From: Knoxdaviesia capensis
Lineage: Eukaryota > Ascomycota > Sordariomycetes > Microascales > Gondwanamycetaceae
NCBI GenBank assembly: GCA_001510575.1
Contig: LNGK01000004.1
Location: 927,895-991,894, forward strand
DNA: 64,000 nucleotides
Reading direction: 5' to 3'
Shown: piece after piece, positions 12,031-24,328 of the stretch
How positions within the stretch are numbered: the first letter of the stretch is position 1
Layout of the letters: each line of letters starts with the position of its first letter
The notes under the pieces: generated by a model
What the model saw: the letters and a program-made list of their open reading frames with translations, nothing else
Database searches by the model: none
Told to the model about the DNA's origin: nothing
Program-made: the position numbers and the translations under genes

Positions 12031-15000
12031 ATAATATATTCTACGTAAAAGAGATAAAAGTATTACCTATAACCTTAAAGCCTTAAGTAAGGTAAGCGCT
12101 ATAACTAACTTATAAACTAGTAAGTTACTAGTTAAGGAGCTATAACCCCTTACGGAAGTAACCCTTATTACGTATAATCGTTAGATAATAATAGGACGAG
12201 GGAAAGGAAAGGCTATAGATAACGGAATAAATATTCTACTAGTATAGCTAGTAAGTAGTCTACCGCCTTAATATACTAAGTCTATTACGATCGAGGAATT
12301 AAAGTAAATAATAAAAGCGCTACTTACGGACTATATAGAGTCTAACTTTAATAGATAAGCGAGAGAGAAAGAGCGTGCCGATAATTTAAATACCGTTATT
12401 AGTATAATAATAGAAAAGCTTTTAGAAAAGCTAATAGACGCTATAAGCCGTAGTAACTTACTAGCTATAGCTATAGCTACCTTATCTTCTTTTCTTACTC
12501 CCTCGCTATTATTAGCTAGTCTGTAGATAATAAGACTATTATTACCTACTAACTTAAGTAGAAAGAGCCCCCTTTCTAACGTAATTATAGCTAATAACCC
12601 GTTATTACTTATAACTAGCGTTTAACCGATAAGAAACTAGCCCTCGGTACCGTATATTATATTATAAATACTAAGAGGTATAAGTAGTATAGTTCTAGAA
12701 GGATAATAAGGTTATATATATAAATAAGGAGTATACGATAGCGGTATATTTCTAATATTTCCTATATTATTCTAGTAAATACCCTCGTAAACGATAACCC
12801 CTAAAGTAATATTTTAAGCGAAACTATATCTAGGACCTAATAGTAAACCGTTTATTAATATTAATATTAATAGCTTTATACTACTATTATAGCTTACTAT
12901 TAAAGGACGATTCCTAGGCCCTCGTTTAGTAAATAGGAATTTAGCTATCGAAGGTAGTTTAATAAAGTAAAATATACCTTTAATAAACGATAAGTACGCT
13001 ATTAGGTAGTATTAATACTTCTAAGCGACGTTTCTAGAGTTAATACTCTTATCGGATATTAATAATAGAGAAGATCGTAAGAAAAACGGTAAAAAAGCTA
13101 TTAGTTAGCTATAGAACGACTACTTAAGTAAGGTAGACTATATAGTTATAGTATAATTAGTATATATTTAGACCTACTTATATAAATCTATAATTCTATA
13201 TACGTATTAGATATCTTAAATACTATTAGTAATTAGAAGCGAATTTATACCCCTTTAGTATTTTATTTAATAGTATACCGATATACTATAGCCTATACTA
13301 GTAGAATCTATACTAATATTTATCTCTAGTTATATACTAATATCTACCCCTTTATACGTATTTATAGCTCTTATATTTAATTATTAAAATAAGTCTAAAT
13401 ATAAAGCTATTAAACTTTTAGCTAAAATAATATAGAATTCTACTAATAACTTATTCGAAATATACTATATTCGATATATAGTAGAGGATATTCTACGTTA
13501 TAATATTATAAACTTATAGTATAAGATATAGTAAGATATAACCCCTAATTCTAGTATCCGTACTATAGTTAATATTACTTACTACCTATTAAAGACTAGA
13601 TAATTATATACTACTTAGCTAAATACCGCGCTAAAGACTAAGGAGGAAGGAGAAACGCTATAATTTAGAACCCGTAAAGAGGTACTTAATTATATTACGT
13701 AAGATAAAGATAGAGATAAATCTACGTGTTTCTAATATAGAAAGATAGGTTATTAGGTTCGCGAATATATAGAGCTACGTACCGAAAATAATAATCGATA
13801 TTAAAAGGCGCGCTAGAATACGCGTTTTATTATAAACCGAGGCTAAATAATAGATAATCGTAGTTATTCCCGCGAGCCTCGTAACTATTCTTAAAATACC
13901 TCCCGCGACTATAACTATTTACGAAGACTATCTTAAGACCGAAAGACGTACCGTTCCCCTACTCCCTACCCCTCTAGGAATAAAGATAGATTAATAACGG
14001 ATAAAGGATAGCGGAATAATAGGAGAGGGGATAAGAAACCTACTATTTATAGTATATACCCTATATAGAAAGAAGACTTATCTCCTAAAAGATCTCCCCT
14101 CTTAGAAGCTATAGGCTTAGACGTAGATAATAACTATTTCGCTAACGTTATTTACTATTTTATATTATTTATAATCCCTTTAGTAGAGGAATTAACGTTA
14201 ATTAGTAAGATACTAATAAAATAGCTATAACGCGAAGGATACTATAAACGATACCGCCTCTATATTAGTTTACTAATAAATAACTAATAAACGTTACTTA
14301 TAGTATTTATCGATACTAGAATAGCTAGCGTATTCGTCTCTAAATCGTACGCCTATCGTTATTTAGCGTTATACTAATCCGCTAACCCTCTACGCCTTAA
14401 TAGCCTAGGTAGTAATAGTAGCTTTACTATTATTAACGATATCGTTATTTCCTTTTAATAAACGACTATTAACGGATTATCTAAGGTTATTTCTATAGTA
14501 GCTAGTATTATTATTAACGGTACCTACCTTACTAACTTAACTATCGGCCGAAGCGGAGCTACGAAGCTCAGTTATACTAACGCTAATAGTACGATAAAGC
14601 TTATATTCCTACGCGATTCCCCCGTTATTCTATATTTCTACCCTCTTTAGAGACGAGATAATATCGCTATTACCTATATTACTTCTACTACCGATTCTAG
14701 TCTAATAAATATTACCTCTTCCTACGATAATATTACTTCTTTTTATAATAATCCTACCTTTTTCTATAATAAGAACCTCCCTTTACCTCTATCGATATAT
14801 ATTTACGGTATTTTACTTATAGATCCCGATACTTATACCCTCTCTTATATTACCTCTAAATCGTTTCTTTTTATTACTTACCTTACTAAGTAATAGTATA
14901 ATAGTACTCCTTTACTCCGATAAACGTTTCTTAGAATAGTAAATACTAACTAAGTAACTATCGAATTTAACGAAGAGCTATTACTTAAGTATAAGAAGTA

Positions 15001-18000
15001 ACTATTACTTATAAAAGAGCGTACGAAGCGCGACGCTATTCGCGGTACCTATATTATTATAAAAAACTAATAGAAGAAGGTAAATACTAAAGCCTTAATA
15101 ATTATATAAAAGGCCTTTAATAATAATACCTTCGTCTTTATTCTATAGTATTTCGATACTAGACTAGACGTAAAGGCCTATACTTAGTATAATATTAAGA
15201 CCGTTAATACTAAACCTAAATCTCTCCCCCTACGCCGCTATAGCCCCTATTAACGTAAAATTATAAAGGAATTTACTAATAAACTACTTTTATTTAGTAT
15301 TATTTGATACGTTATTAACTCCTTATAGTTTATACCTATATTATTATTACCTAAGAAGCCCCTCCCTAGAGATAACTAGCCTAGATACCGTTTCGTAATT
15401 AACTATTATACGTTAAATAAAATTACGTAAAAGGTAGCCTATTTACTATTAAATATCGAGGATTCCTTATAATAGGCCGCTAGATACCGATTCTATACCT
15501 TTCTTAACCTAGAAGATAGCTTCTAGTAGATAGTTATAGACCCCGAGGTAGTATTAAAGATAGCGTTTTCTACGCCTTTTAGATAATATAAATAGCTTTA
15601 TATACTATTTAGCCTTATAAACGTACCTATAACCTTTTAGCGTTTTATAAACGAAATCCTTAAGCTAGTACGCGCTTTTATTATAGGCCTTTTAAATAAT
15701 ATTTATATTTAAGGTAAGATAATAATAGAATTAGCTAATAGAATAGTCGCTATTCTACGTTAATTAAGCCGCTATCGATTATTATTAAACCTTAAGAAGT
15801 ACGAATAGTTCGTTAAAGAAGGTAAGTTCCTAGGAATAATTATCTCTATCTATAGTATTTATCCCGATCCTAAGAAGGTAGCTACTATCTACGAGAGGCT
15901 AGCGCTTATTACTATTACTAAGATCCGTAGCTTTTTAAATACTATTAGTTATTTACGCCGCTTTATCCCTTATTTCGTATATAAGGCGCGTCTACTCTAT
16001 AAGTATACTAGAGTAGATAAGCCTAAAGGCGTATAAGTATAGCTAGATAACGAGTTATTATAAGCCTAGCGCGGTATTCGCGATACTATAGCCTCCTTCC
16101 CGGAGCTACGTAACTATAACTATATATTCTTATTAGTATTTAAGACTAACGCTTCTAATTATACCGTCGGTATTACGTTATTCTAACTATAGCGCGATTC
16201 TAATAATAAACGTAGCGTTTTACGTTTAGTTACGTACTTTAGCGCCGTTTTATCGAAGACCTAGTAGCGATATAGTACCTAAGAGAGAGAAATACTTACT
16301 ATTATTATATTATTATAGTATTAGAAGAGCTAGCTAGAGGCTACTAAGATTACTATTATTACTAACTATAAAACCCTACGCCTTTTTATTACTAAGTAGG
16401 AATAACTAGCTAGAATATTACGATTTCTCGATATAATCGTATATTATAGCGTACGTATTTACTACCGATCCGGAAAGGCTAATATTTTAGTTAATTAGTT
16501 ATTACGACCGCGTATAGATATAGCGCTTATAACGAATAAGGAGGAAGGGTACGAAACGAACGATAATAATACGTTAACTAACGTCTTTCTTATTACTATT
16601 ACTAATAACGAGACCCCTAGATTACTAAACTAACGATTTAAGATACGTCTATTAACGCGATTACCGTAAAACGACGCCGAATAGCCTCTAAATAATACTA
16701 TAAATACCGAATAACCTATAAACGATACGCTAATCGCCTTTAATATTAAGAAGTTAGACGACCTTAGATAGTATAACGTCTAGGATATTATTAACTACCT
16801 AGAGAATAGCTATCTACTCCCCTATTATATCCCTTCGACCTTCGTTTAAGACTATTTCGCTATCTTTTATAGTAAAGTATATACTATTATTAACCGTATC
16901 TTAATAAAAATACTAACGTACGAGGCTTCTATTTTAGAAGCTATTAAGGTCTATAAGCTAGAAGGCTATACGCGCGTTAGTACCTTATATACGCTATTAG
17001 CTAAATAAGTATAGTATCCCGATTTAATTTTAGTTACGAATAAAGCTATTTAATAGTATATAGAATATTAATTACTATAAAAGCCCCCTAAAGTAATAGA
17101 ATCGCTACGACTAATCCTAACTATATAACTATTAGCACGTTAGGGAATAGACTTTACTAGCCGTTTTATTATTAATAGTAAACGGATATAGCTATTAACG
17201 GTAGTCGAGTACGCTATTAGCTACGCTATAGTAGCTATAGACCCTCGTAATAGTACCTTAGCTACTACGAAGTTACTAGTAATACGTATTTACGTAGTAT
17301 TCGGACCGCTAGTTAAGATTATTATTAATAATAGTACCCCCTTTAACTCCGATAAATTTAGGACCCTCCTCGCTAACTATAACCCCCTTATATAATAGTA
17401 TCGTATAATAATATACTATCTATAGACGAATAGCTAAGTTAAGCGCTTTAACGGGTAAATTAAGTATATCGCTAGCCGTTTAGTTAGCGCTAATACTAAG
17501 AACCGAGAAGATATCGATTAGCTAATAATTATTCCTAAAGCTATACGTATCTACTTAAATAGACCGTAAATAAGTAGCTTTTCCCTATATTACCTACTTT
17601 TCGGTATTAAGCCCTACGATAGCGCTACCTATATTACTACGCTATATAAACGGGAGCCTACTATAGACGAAGTTATTACCTCCTAGTAAGATTTAGCTCG
17701 CGAAAGATAGTTATTTAAGACCGTTCGCTTATTATCTAACTCTATAAAGGTATACTAAATATATATCTATACTATATTATAAAACGATAAGGCTACGTAT
17801 TATATTTTTAGTAAAGGCGATTAGACGTTACGATATCGACTATAAAAGTATAAATATAAGCTATTCTACGATAGACTATAGCTTATTATCGACGTTTACT
17901 AGGGTAATACTTATACTTTAGAGTTACTAGGCGGTTATCGGCTCGATAAACGCTATAATAGGTTTAACTTATTCTTAGCGTACGTTAAGGATAGCTAGCC

Positions 18001-19532
18001 TATTCGTAGCCTTTAGTATACTAGTCGTCGCCTTCTTAAGCTAGATCGTAAGCGTCTATTATCTATTAGTAGATAGTTACCTTACCTTATATTATTTCTT
18101 TCTTTTTTTATTTTTTATTTATTATTTTACTTTCTTTTATAATATTCGTTCTATAGTTATCCCCCGTTTATATCCTAATTCTATTTATATCCTAATTTCC
18201 TTTATTCTATTTTTATTTTAGCTACGCCTTACTATTAAGTTATATTATTTTCCCTTTTTAGAATTTTTCTTTTATTATTTTTTTTTATTTTACTACTATT
18301 ACCGCTAATATTCCGCTTTTTATATACTTTTTCCGATTTTTTCCTACGTATTTCCCTATATTTAACCTATTTTCTTATATTAATAATTAATAGAACGCTC
18401 TAGACTTACCGCTACGCCTATATACTATTTTTTTCTTTCTTCCCTTCTTTATTCCTAATTCCCGCGCTTTACGCTAACTACCTATATTTACGCGGCTAAC
18501 TATCGCCCTTTCTTATATTTATATAACGAAGGGAGGGGAAGGAGGTGCTAATTATACTATCTAATATCGAATAGTATAAATACCGCTATAGTACGATATT
18601 CTAAATACCGTAACTAACCTAAACGTCCTTTATCTAGCTATCCCTTCTATCCTCCGGGACCCGCTTTTCTTAATAACTACTTAATTTAATAGCTATTAGG
18701 ACTATATTAGCTAATAGAAGGACTACTATAGTACGATAAACGCTATAATAACCTTACTTTTTACGATAAAAAGCCTAAATTCTTTCCTATTTATAATAAA
18801 TAAAGAAACGAATAGTTATATAACTAACGAAGAAGTATAAGAAGCTAGCGATCTCTAGCTATAAACGATTTAGAATTAGATAGTTTTTTATCTTTCTTAT
18901 TACTATTATCTCTTTCTTATTTATCTTTTCTATTACTAATACTATTAATAGCTATTCTACTTACTAAGCCTACTATTTATACTATAAACGATAATAATAT
19001 CTCTTAATAGCCTACTAATAATAACGCTAATAATACTCTATTACCTACTATAGCCGCTATTCCCCCTACCGCTACTCCTACTACGAACGTACCGCGCGTT
19101 ACTACTATAATCGGAGCCGTTAAGCCGATTCCGTATACCCGATACGTATTAAGATATATCGAATACCTAGGTATTCTCTACTATCGATACGTTATTAATA
19201 ACGCTATATAGAATACTTATATTAAATACTATAATAATTAAGCTAATTACTAAGTACCTAGTAATATATTAGCTAAAATAGATACCTTTATAGATACTAA
19301 CGAGAATTAGATTAATACGTTAAGTACGTAGACCCGAGCGCTACGGGATATCGCTATAGCTAAGTATCTACTCGTCTATAATAGAGGCGCTACGGCCGCT
19401 AATCGGAAGTTAAATAGTACGGAATTTAATAATACGAGCCGTTTTATTAATACCATAGCTATACTATATACCTTCGTAGGACTCCCTATACCTATTTAAC
19501 TAATTATTATACGCCTATAGCGTACGGCTTTA

Positions 19533-19814
19533 GTGCTAGCCCCGATTACGGTATACCTATTATTTCTCTTTTCGGCTACCGAGGCCGCCGAAATTAATAC
19601 TATTAAGGGAGGACCCCCGCTAGTACCTATAGTAGCTCCGCTAGTAGTAATACCCGTTATACTAGCTATTACCGTACCGATACTAGCCGGTAGAACCGCC
19701 GTTATACCTATAATACTAGTATTTACGCTAATAGCTATACTAATAGTAGCTACCGCTATCGTAATAGCACCCCCTTTTCCTAACGCCTTAGTCCCTACTA
19801 CCTTTATAGCCTAA
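19533..19814 (+). pseudogene. 93-codon hydrophobic open stretch in the gypsy 3' region
   Basis: This is the only sizeable open frame in the transposon block. It begins with GTG, not ATG, lies between integrase and the 3' LTR, and encodes a very Ile/Val/Ala/Pro-rich chain. The corresponding stretch in copy 1 (about 11000-11270) reads in the same frame with similar residues. Part of the Ile excess can come from RIP turning ACA (Thr) and ATG (Met) into ATA. It is more likely a fragment of a longer third reading frame than a gene. Function unknown. Confidence 0.4.
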
Positions 19815-20277
19815 TTCCTTAGCGTAGCGCCCGCTTATATTAACTAATAATAGGTAGATAAGTTACGTAATCGCTACTTATATAGTATAGTATAGGCCGT
19901 TACTATCCGACTAGGCGTTATAGTATTCTTAATCCCTCCTAATACTATCTAATACTAAGGTATTTATATCGTTAAATAGATAAAATAGTACCTATAGCTA
20001 CTTAAAATACTATAAATAGGAAGTTCCCCTTTATTATATTAGATACCTATTTTCCTATCGATTACTATTATTATTCCTATCTAATTACTATTTAGACTCG
20101 CTTTATATTATATTTCTTTCTATACGCTTAGAAAAGTTAAAAAGGATAAAAAAAGAGGACCCTTAGAAAAATATAAAAATAATTAAAAACCGCTTATAGT
20201 ACGAGTATAAAATTATATAAAGGGAAGTCCTTTTAATATCTTTTACTAGTTAAAAGTAGATCGCGGATAATCTAGTT

Positions 20278-20288
20278 AAGAAAGGGGA
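20278..20288 (+). other. Polypurine tract of gypsy element 2
   Basis: AAGAAAGGGGA just before LTR 4 matches the tract before LTR 3, marking the 3' end of internal region 2. Confidence 0.7.
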
Positions 20289-20291
20289 TCT

Positions 20292-20574
20292 TATAGATCC
20301 CTAATAGGTTAGAGTATATTATAATTACGTATAAACGTATACTAATATACGTAGATACTACTTAGCGGTAAGTATTTAGGTATATATCTATATATATATA
20401 AATACCTTAAAGAGCTAGTAAAAGACCTATAAAAGGTAGATATCTACCGCGTTTTTATAGGAAATATCTTAAGATAGAAAAAATTTAAGCTTCCCTTTAT
20501 ATATATTTCTCTATACGTGCCTTATAATTATAACTTATTTATTAGTCCTTTAGACTATATATCTAGGAATTATA
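20292..20574 (+). repeat. Gypsy LTR copy 4 (right edge of the cluster)
   Basis: The 283-bp LTR starts TATAGATCCC and ends GGAATTATA, followed by target-site copy GAGG (20575-20578), which matches 907-910. It is heavily RIP-mutated. Copia reverse transcriptase resumes in frame immediately after it. Confidence 0.88.
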
Positions 20575-21353
20575 GAGGTACTTATAATAATCGGATTTAA
20601 GCTTTTATAAGCTAACGACGTAACCTACTATAACCCCTAGACTTAAGTAGTTATCTCTTCTTACGTTAACGACCTACTAATCCTTTCCCCTAATAAATCT
20701 ATAGCTAATTAATTTAAGAAAGACCTAGTAAGTATCTTAATCTCTAAGTACTAAGGAGAGCCCGAATAGCTCTTAGGAATAGCTATTAAGATCGAGAACG
20801 ATAGTATCTTAATTAACTAAGATACCTATATTAGAGATATATTAAAGGAGTTCTAGCTTTTAAATTACTAAACTATAACTACGTTAATAGAGTTAGTTAC
20901 TTTTTTACCCCTTAAGTATAAAGATATATAACTTACTAATTAAGGCTTATATTATCGAATAATAGGAAAGCTCTTATACCTTATAAGAAAGACCTAACCT
21001 AACGTAGCCTACGCTATATATTAATACGCGCGCTTCTCTTACGACCTACGAATTATATACGCTAAAGGCCTAAAGCGTATACTACGGTACCTTACTAGAT
21101 ATACTTAGAAGGGGATTACTTACTAATAGAGTCCTACGGCGTAAGAGTAGATACTAAACGCCTAGGCCGATACCTTATATAGTAATACCGAAGACGCCGA
21201 ATTTAAATTAACTACTAGCTACGTTATTATACTTAATAATAACCCTATTAGCTAGTATAGTAAACGGTAGAAGCGGACTACTAACTCTTCTACCGAAACC
21301 GAGATCTACGCGCTACGAGAGACTATATACTACTTAGTATAGCTTTAATATTT

Positions 21354-21637
21354 TATAATTCCTAGATATATAGTCTAAAGGACTAACAAATAAGTTACAA
21401 TTATAAGGCACGTATAGAGAAATATATATATAGGGAAGCTTAAATTTTTTTCTATCTCAAGATGTTTCCTATAAAAGCGCGGCAGATGTCTGCCTTTTAT
21501 AGGTCTTTTGCCAGCTCTTTAAGGCATTTATATGCATATAGATATGCACCTAAATGCTCACCGCTGGGCAGTATCCACGTGCATTAGTGTACGTTTATAC
21601 GTAATTGCAATGCACTCTGACCTATTAGGGATCCACA
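21354..21637 (-). repeat. Solo LTR, reverse orientation, nearly free of RIP
   Basis: This 284-bp LTR is the reverse complement of the other four and is flanked by ATTT (21350-21353 and 21638-21641). It keeps CA/TG at most sites where the other copies have TA (for example GGCAGATGTCTGCC, TGCATATAGATATGCACC). It interrupts copia RNase H, and removing it with one ATTT restores that frame. No internal region is attached, so it is a solo LTR. Confidence 0.88.
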
Positions 21638-21924
21638 ATTTACTAACCGAGCTTAACTTTTATATTAGGAATATTATCCTCTAGGAGGATAATACCGCTA
21701 CTATTACCGCCGTTACGAAACCTACTTACTATCTAAACCTAAAATACGTTAGTACGCCTCTTTACTCTACTATCGACTAAGTACGGGAACTTAATATTAG
21801 AGTATAATACGTGCCTATAGCTAAATAATTAGCGGATATACTAATTAAGCTATTAGGAAGAGTATTATTTAAGAGGTACGTGGGACTATTAGTATATAAC
21901 GTTCCGATTAAGAAAGGGTATTAA

Positions 21925-22418
21925 ATATTAAAATAATTTATATTATATTATCCTTTATATAGCTAGAAGTTTATAATAAAGAATAAGGCTACGATAAATA
22001 GCCTAGGGAATAATAATAGATATAATATAGATTTACGAAGAGCCTAGTATAGGAAGGGAAGCCTTAGAAGGCATTAGGGATCTAGACGGGAGGAAGCCTA
22101 GATCCTATAGGGGATAAGAAGGAAGCTTTCCCCCTATCTATTCTAATATAGTATTTCATAGCCATTAACTACTTATCTTATTTTTTACCCCCTACCTTTA
22201 TAAATGGTATTAACTGTAAAGTTACGCTTCCAATTCTAACCACACATTTCCTGTATTCCAACAATTACATATCGAACATGAACAAACGCTGACCATACGC
22301 CGAAAAGGATATCAGATGAGCCCCATACAGAAAGACCTGCGGAGCACAAAGCTTCAGACACCCGTGTGACTTAAAAAAAAAACCTGACACCAGATCGTAG
22401 AACAGTGTTACACGCGCC
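21925..22418. other. Boundary between the RIP block and the gene-rich DNA
   Basis: Up to about 22,150 the sequence is still depleted in CA/TG (copia 3' remnant). From about 22,155 CA and TG return to normal. The remaining 260 bases precede the stop codon of the transporter gene and should contain its 3' UTR and terminator. No gene is seen. Confidence 0.6.
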
Positions 22419-24328
22419 TTAGTCCGACGCCGATGTCGTCGACCGCCGGAACCGGGGCCGCCGCACGCCCCACCCCGAATCCAACAACGACGTGGCCTGC
22501 TCCAGGCTGAGCCCGGCCGTCTCCGGGTAGATCAGCCACACGAAGAAGTAGCCGACCGCGCAGATGACCGCGTACAGCGTGAACGTCCAGCTGGGCGTGA
22601 TGGCGTCCATGAGCGGGAGGAAGGTGAGTCCAATCACAAAGTTGGCCGACCAGTTGGTCGCCGTGGCAATGCCGCTGCCGAGCGACCGCACCGACAGCCG
22701 GAACAGCTCGCTCTGCATCCACGGCACATTGCCGATGCCGACCGCGTAGGCCGCCACGTAGACGGCAATGCTGGCGACAATCACGAGTGCGGCGTTCTTG
22801 GCTGGGTTGGCGTGCGCCGTGCCGGGCGGGGCTGCATCTGACGGCGCACTGCCGCCAAGGTCGAGCTGTGAGAAGCCGACCGCCGAGACCAGCAGTCCGA
22901 GGATCATGAACGGAAGCGAGTAGAGCAGGATACGGCGGCGGCCGACGCGGTCGATCACTGTCAGCGCGACAAGCGTGAACCCGAGGTTGGTCACCGCCAC
23001 CATCAGCGACGTGAGCGTGGGCTTGTCGAAGCCCAGCAGAGTGAAGAGCGTGGCCGAGTAGTACATCAGCGAGTTCTGCCGAGTTGAGTGAGACACACAA
23101 AGTCAGTAAGAGGCCCTTCTCCACGACCAGAGCATGCAGTGAATGCGGGATACTTACAAAGCCGCACAGCTGCTGGAGACCCTGCAACAAACACGCAATG
23201 ATCAGCGCGCGGCGGTTCCCCGGCACCGTCCACAACTCGCGCCACGGCGTCACCTCCCCGACGTCCTGCGAGCCATGCCGCCGGCTGCTGATGGCCTCCT
23301 GCTCATCCCGAATCTCAATCTCAATGGCCTTGACCACCAGCTCGGCCTCGCGGCGCGTGTCCTCCGCGCCGCCCAGCACCTGGTGCACCACCAGCTTGGC
23401 CGCGGGCGTGAAGCCCTTCATCACCAGCCAGCGCGGCGTCTCCGGCATGAACGCCACGAGCCCGGCCTGCACCACCGCCGGCGCCGCGCCCAGCCCCACC
23501 ATCCACCGCCACGCCACAGCCGCCGGCGCAAACGACGCCAGCGCCCACCCGGCCACGTACGCAATCACCTGGCCCAGCGTGATGAACAGCACGTTGGTGG
23601 TGACCAGCCGGCCGCGGTGCGCCGCCGGCGCGATCTCCGCGATGTACAGCGGCACCACGAAGCTGGCAGCGCCCACGCCGGCGCCGACGATGCAGCGCCC
23701 CACCACCATCATCGTCACCGTCGACGACACCGCCTGCACGGCGGCGCCGGCGACGAACAGCACGTCGGCGAGGATCAGCACGCCGCGCCGGCCGAAGGCG
23801 TCGGCCAGGTATGACGAGAACGGCGAGATCACGAGGGCGAAGAGCGACGTGCACGATGTGATCAGCGACTTGTCGAGCGACGAGAGCTCGCGGTCCGAGA
23901 GTGCCGTTCCGATCGAGACCAGAGTTGCGGAGATTACGCCGGTGTCGTCTGTGCCGGGTTGGTGGGACAGAGGTGGGTTAGTTGTTTGTTTGTCTTGGAC
24001 AGACCGGCTGTGTTTCCACGGCCGTCTGCTTCTCTCTCTCCACCTTCCAGCACAAGCGACCGAGGGGGGAGGGGCCACACTCACATCCAAACAGCAGCCC
24101 GCTGATTCCTGCGGCAAACGTGAGCAGCCACACAAACAGGCCCGCGCCGTCCCCGGCATCCGATCCTGGCGCCACAGCCGCGTGGCCGCCATCGCCGTGG
24201 TAATCGGCCTGGTAGTCGTCCGCGTCGTCGTCGGCTCCGGAGATCCGGCCGTCGTGGTTCGCGATTAGCGGCGCTTCTTGCTCGGAACGCATCGTGGATA
24301 GTGCAATGTAGTTGGACGAAGTACTCAT
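22419..24328 (-). CDS. MFS sugar transporter, myo-inositol transporter (Itr) type
   Basis: Plasma-membrane proton symporter for a sugar or polyol. Exons on the minus strand: 24328-24085, 23948-23158, 23075-22419; introns of 136 and 82 nt with GTGAGT and GTAAGT donors; 563 residues. The first splice completes the conserved GYDTGVIS at the end of helix 1. Other family marks are the FGRRG loop, VGRCIVGAGVG, PLYIAEIAPAAHRGRLV, MPETPRWLV, QQLCGFNSLMYYSATLF, VDRVGRRR and the C-terminal PETAGLSLEQ. The pattern LITSCTSL...ITLGQVIAY resembles fungal myo-inositol transporters more than hexose transporters, so inositol is the likely substrate (inferred). The ATG at 24328 was chosen because it is the first in frame. 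A two-codon upstream ORF (ATG GCT TGA, 24339-24331) ends two bases before it. The gene lies only about 270 bases from the RIP block but shows no RIP itself. Confidence 0.9.

Larger units (their letters stand above)
12031..20291 (+). mobile_element. Gypsy internal region 2: second gag-pol remnant
   Basis: This aligns collinearly with internal region 1 but lacks segment X at its 5' end. The zinc knuckle near 13727 keeps its first cysteine as TGT where copy 1 has TAT, which confirms the inferred ancestral residue. The protease lies near 14305, reverse transcriptase near 15500-15720, RNase H near 16140, and integrase near 17150-17330. The 3' region (18090-20275) contains a 93-codon stretch without stops at 19533-19814. 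Most differences from copy 1 are C/T or G/A, as RIP would make. Confidence 0.88.
911..20574 (+). mobile_element. Ty3/gypsy cluster: LTR-X-LTR-X-internal1-LTR-internal2-LTR
   Basis: One insertion locus is flanked by the 4-bp duplication GAGG (907-910 and 20575-20578). Inside are four direct LTRs of about 283 bp, two copies of a 1-kb segment X, and two long internal regions of about 8.2 kb that align along their whole length. The internal regions carry gag zinc knuckle, aspartic protease, reverse transcriptase, RNase H and integrase remnants in that order, which is the Ty3/gypsy order. Neighbouring copies share single LTRs, so the array probably grew by unequal recombination after one insertion. 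All frames are full of stops and CpA/TpG is nearly absent, so no copy can be functional. Confidence 0.9.
1..21924 (+). mobile_element. Ty1/copia retrotransposon pol remnant, split by two insertions and RIP-mutated
   Basis: This is the outer host element of the transposon nest. Three pieces on the + strand read as copia polymerase with many stops: 1-910 (start of reverse transcriptase, with an ARGF...EGV(N)F..IF..TV motif, then VVSTYL.GELKETIY and LYKLK near 850-880), 20575-21353 (YVNDLLIL box near 20660, where family members have YVDD, then GKLLYLIR, VAYAI and an SSTE-to-NSSTETE RNase H motif near 21290), and 21638-21924 (EDNTA and LADILIK RNase H motifs, stop at 21922). Joining the pieces at the target duplications keeps one reading frame. 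The Asp-to-Asn change fits RIP. The 5' part lies outside the window. Bases 21925-22150 are RIP-mutated non-coding sequence that may include a 3' LTR, but I cannot define its ends. Confidence 0.85.

Noticed and set aside
1..22150. AT-rich block as mitochondrial DNA or centromere
   Set aside because: The motif order of copia and gypsy polymerases, LTRs, target duplications and CA/TG depletion explain it as RIP-mutated retrotransposons; no mitochondrial genes are seen.
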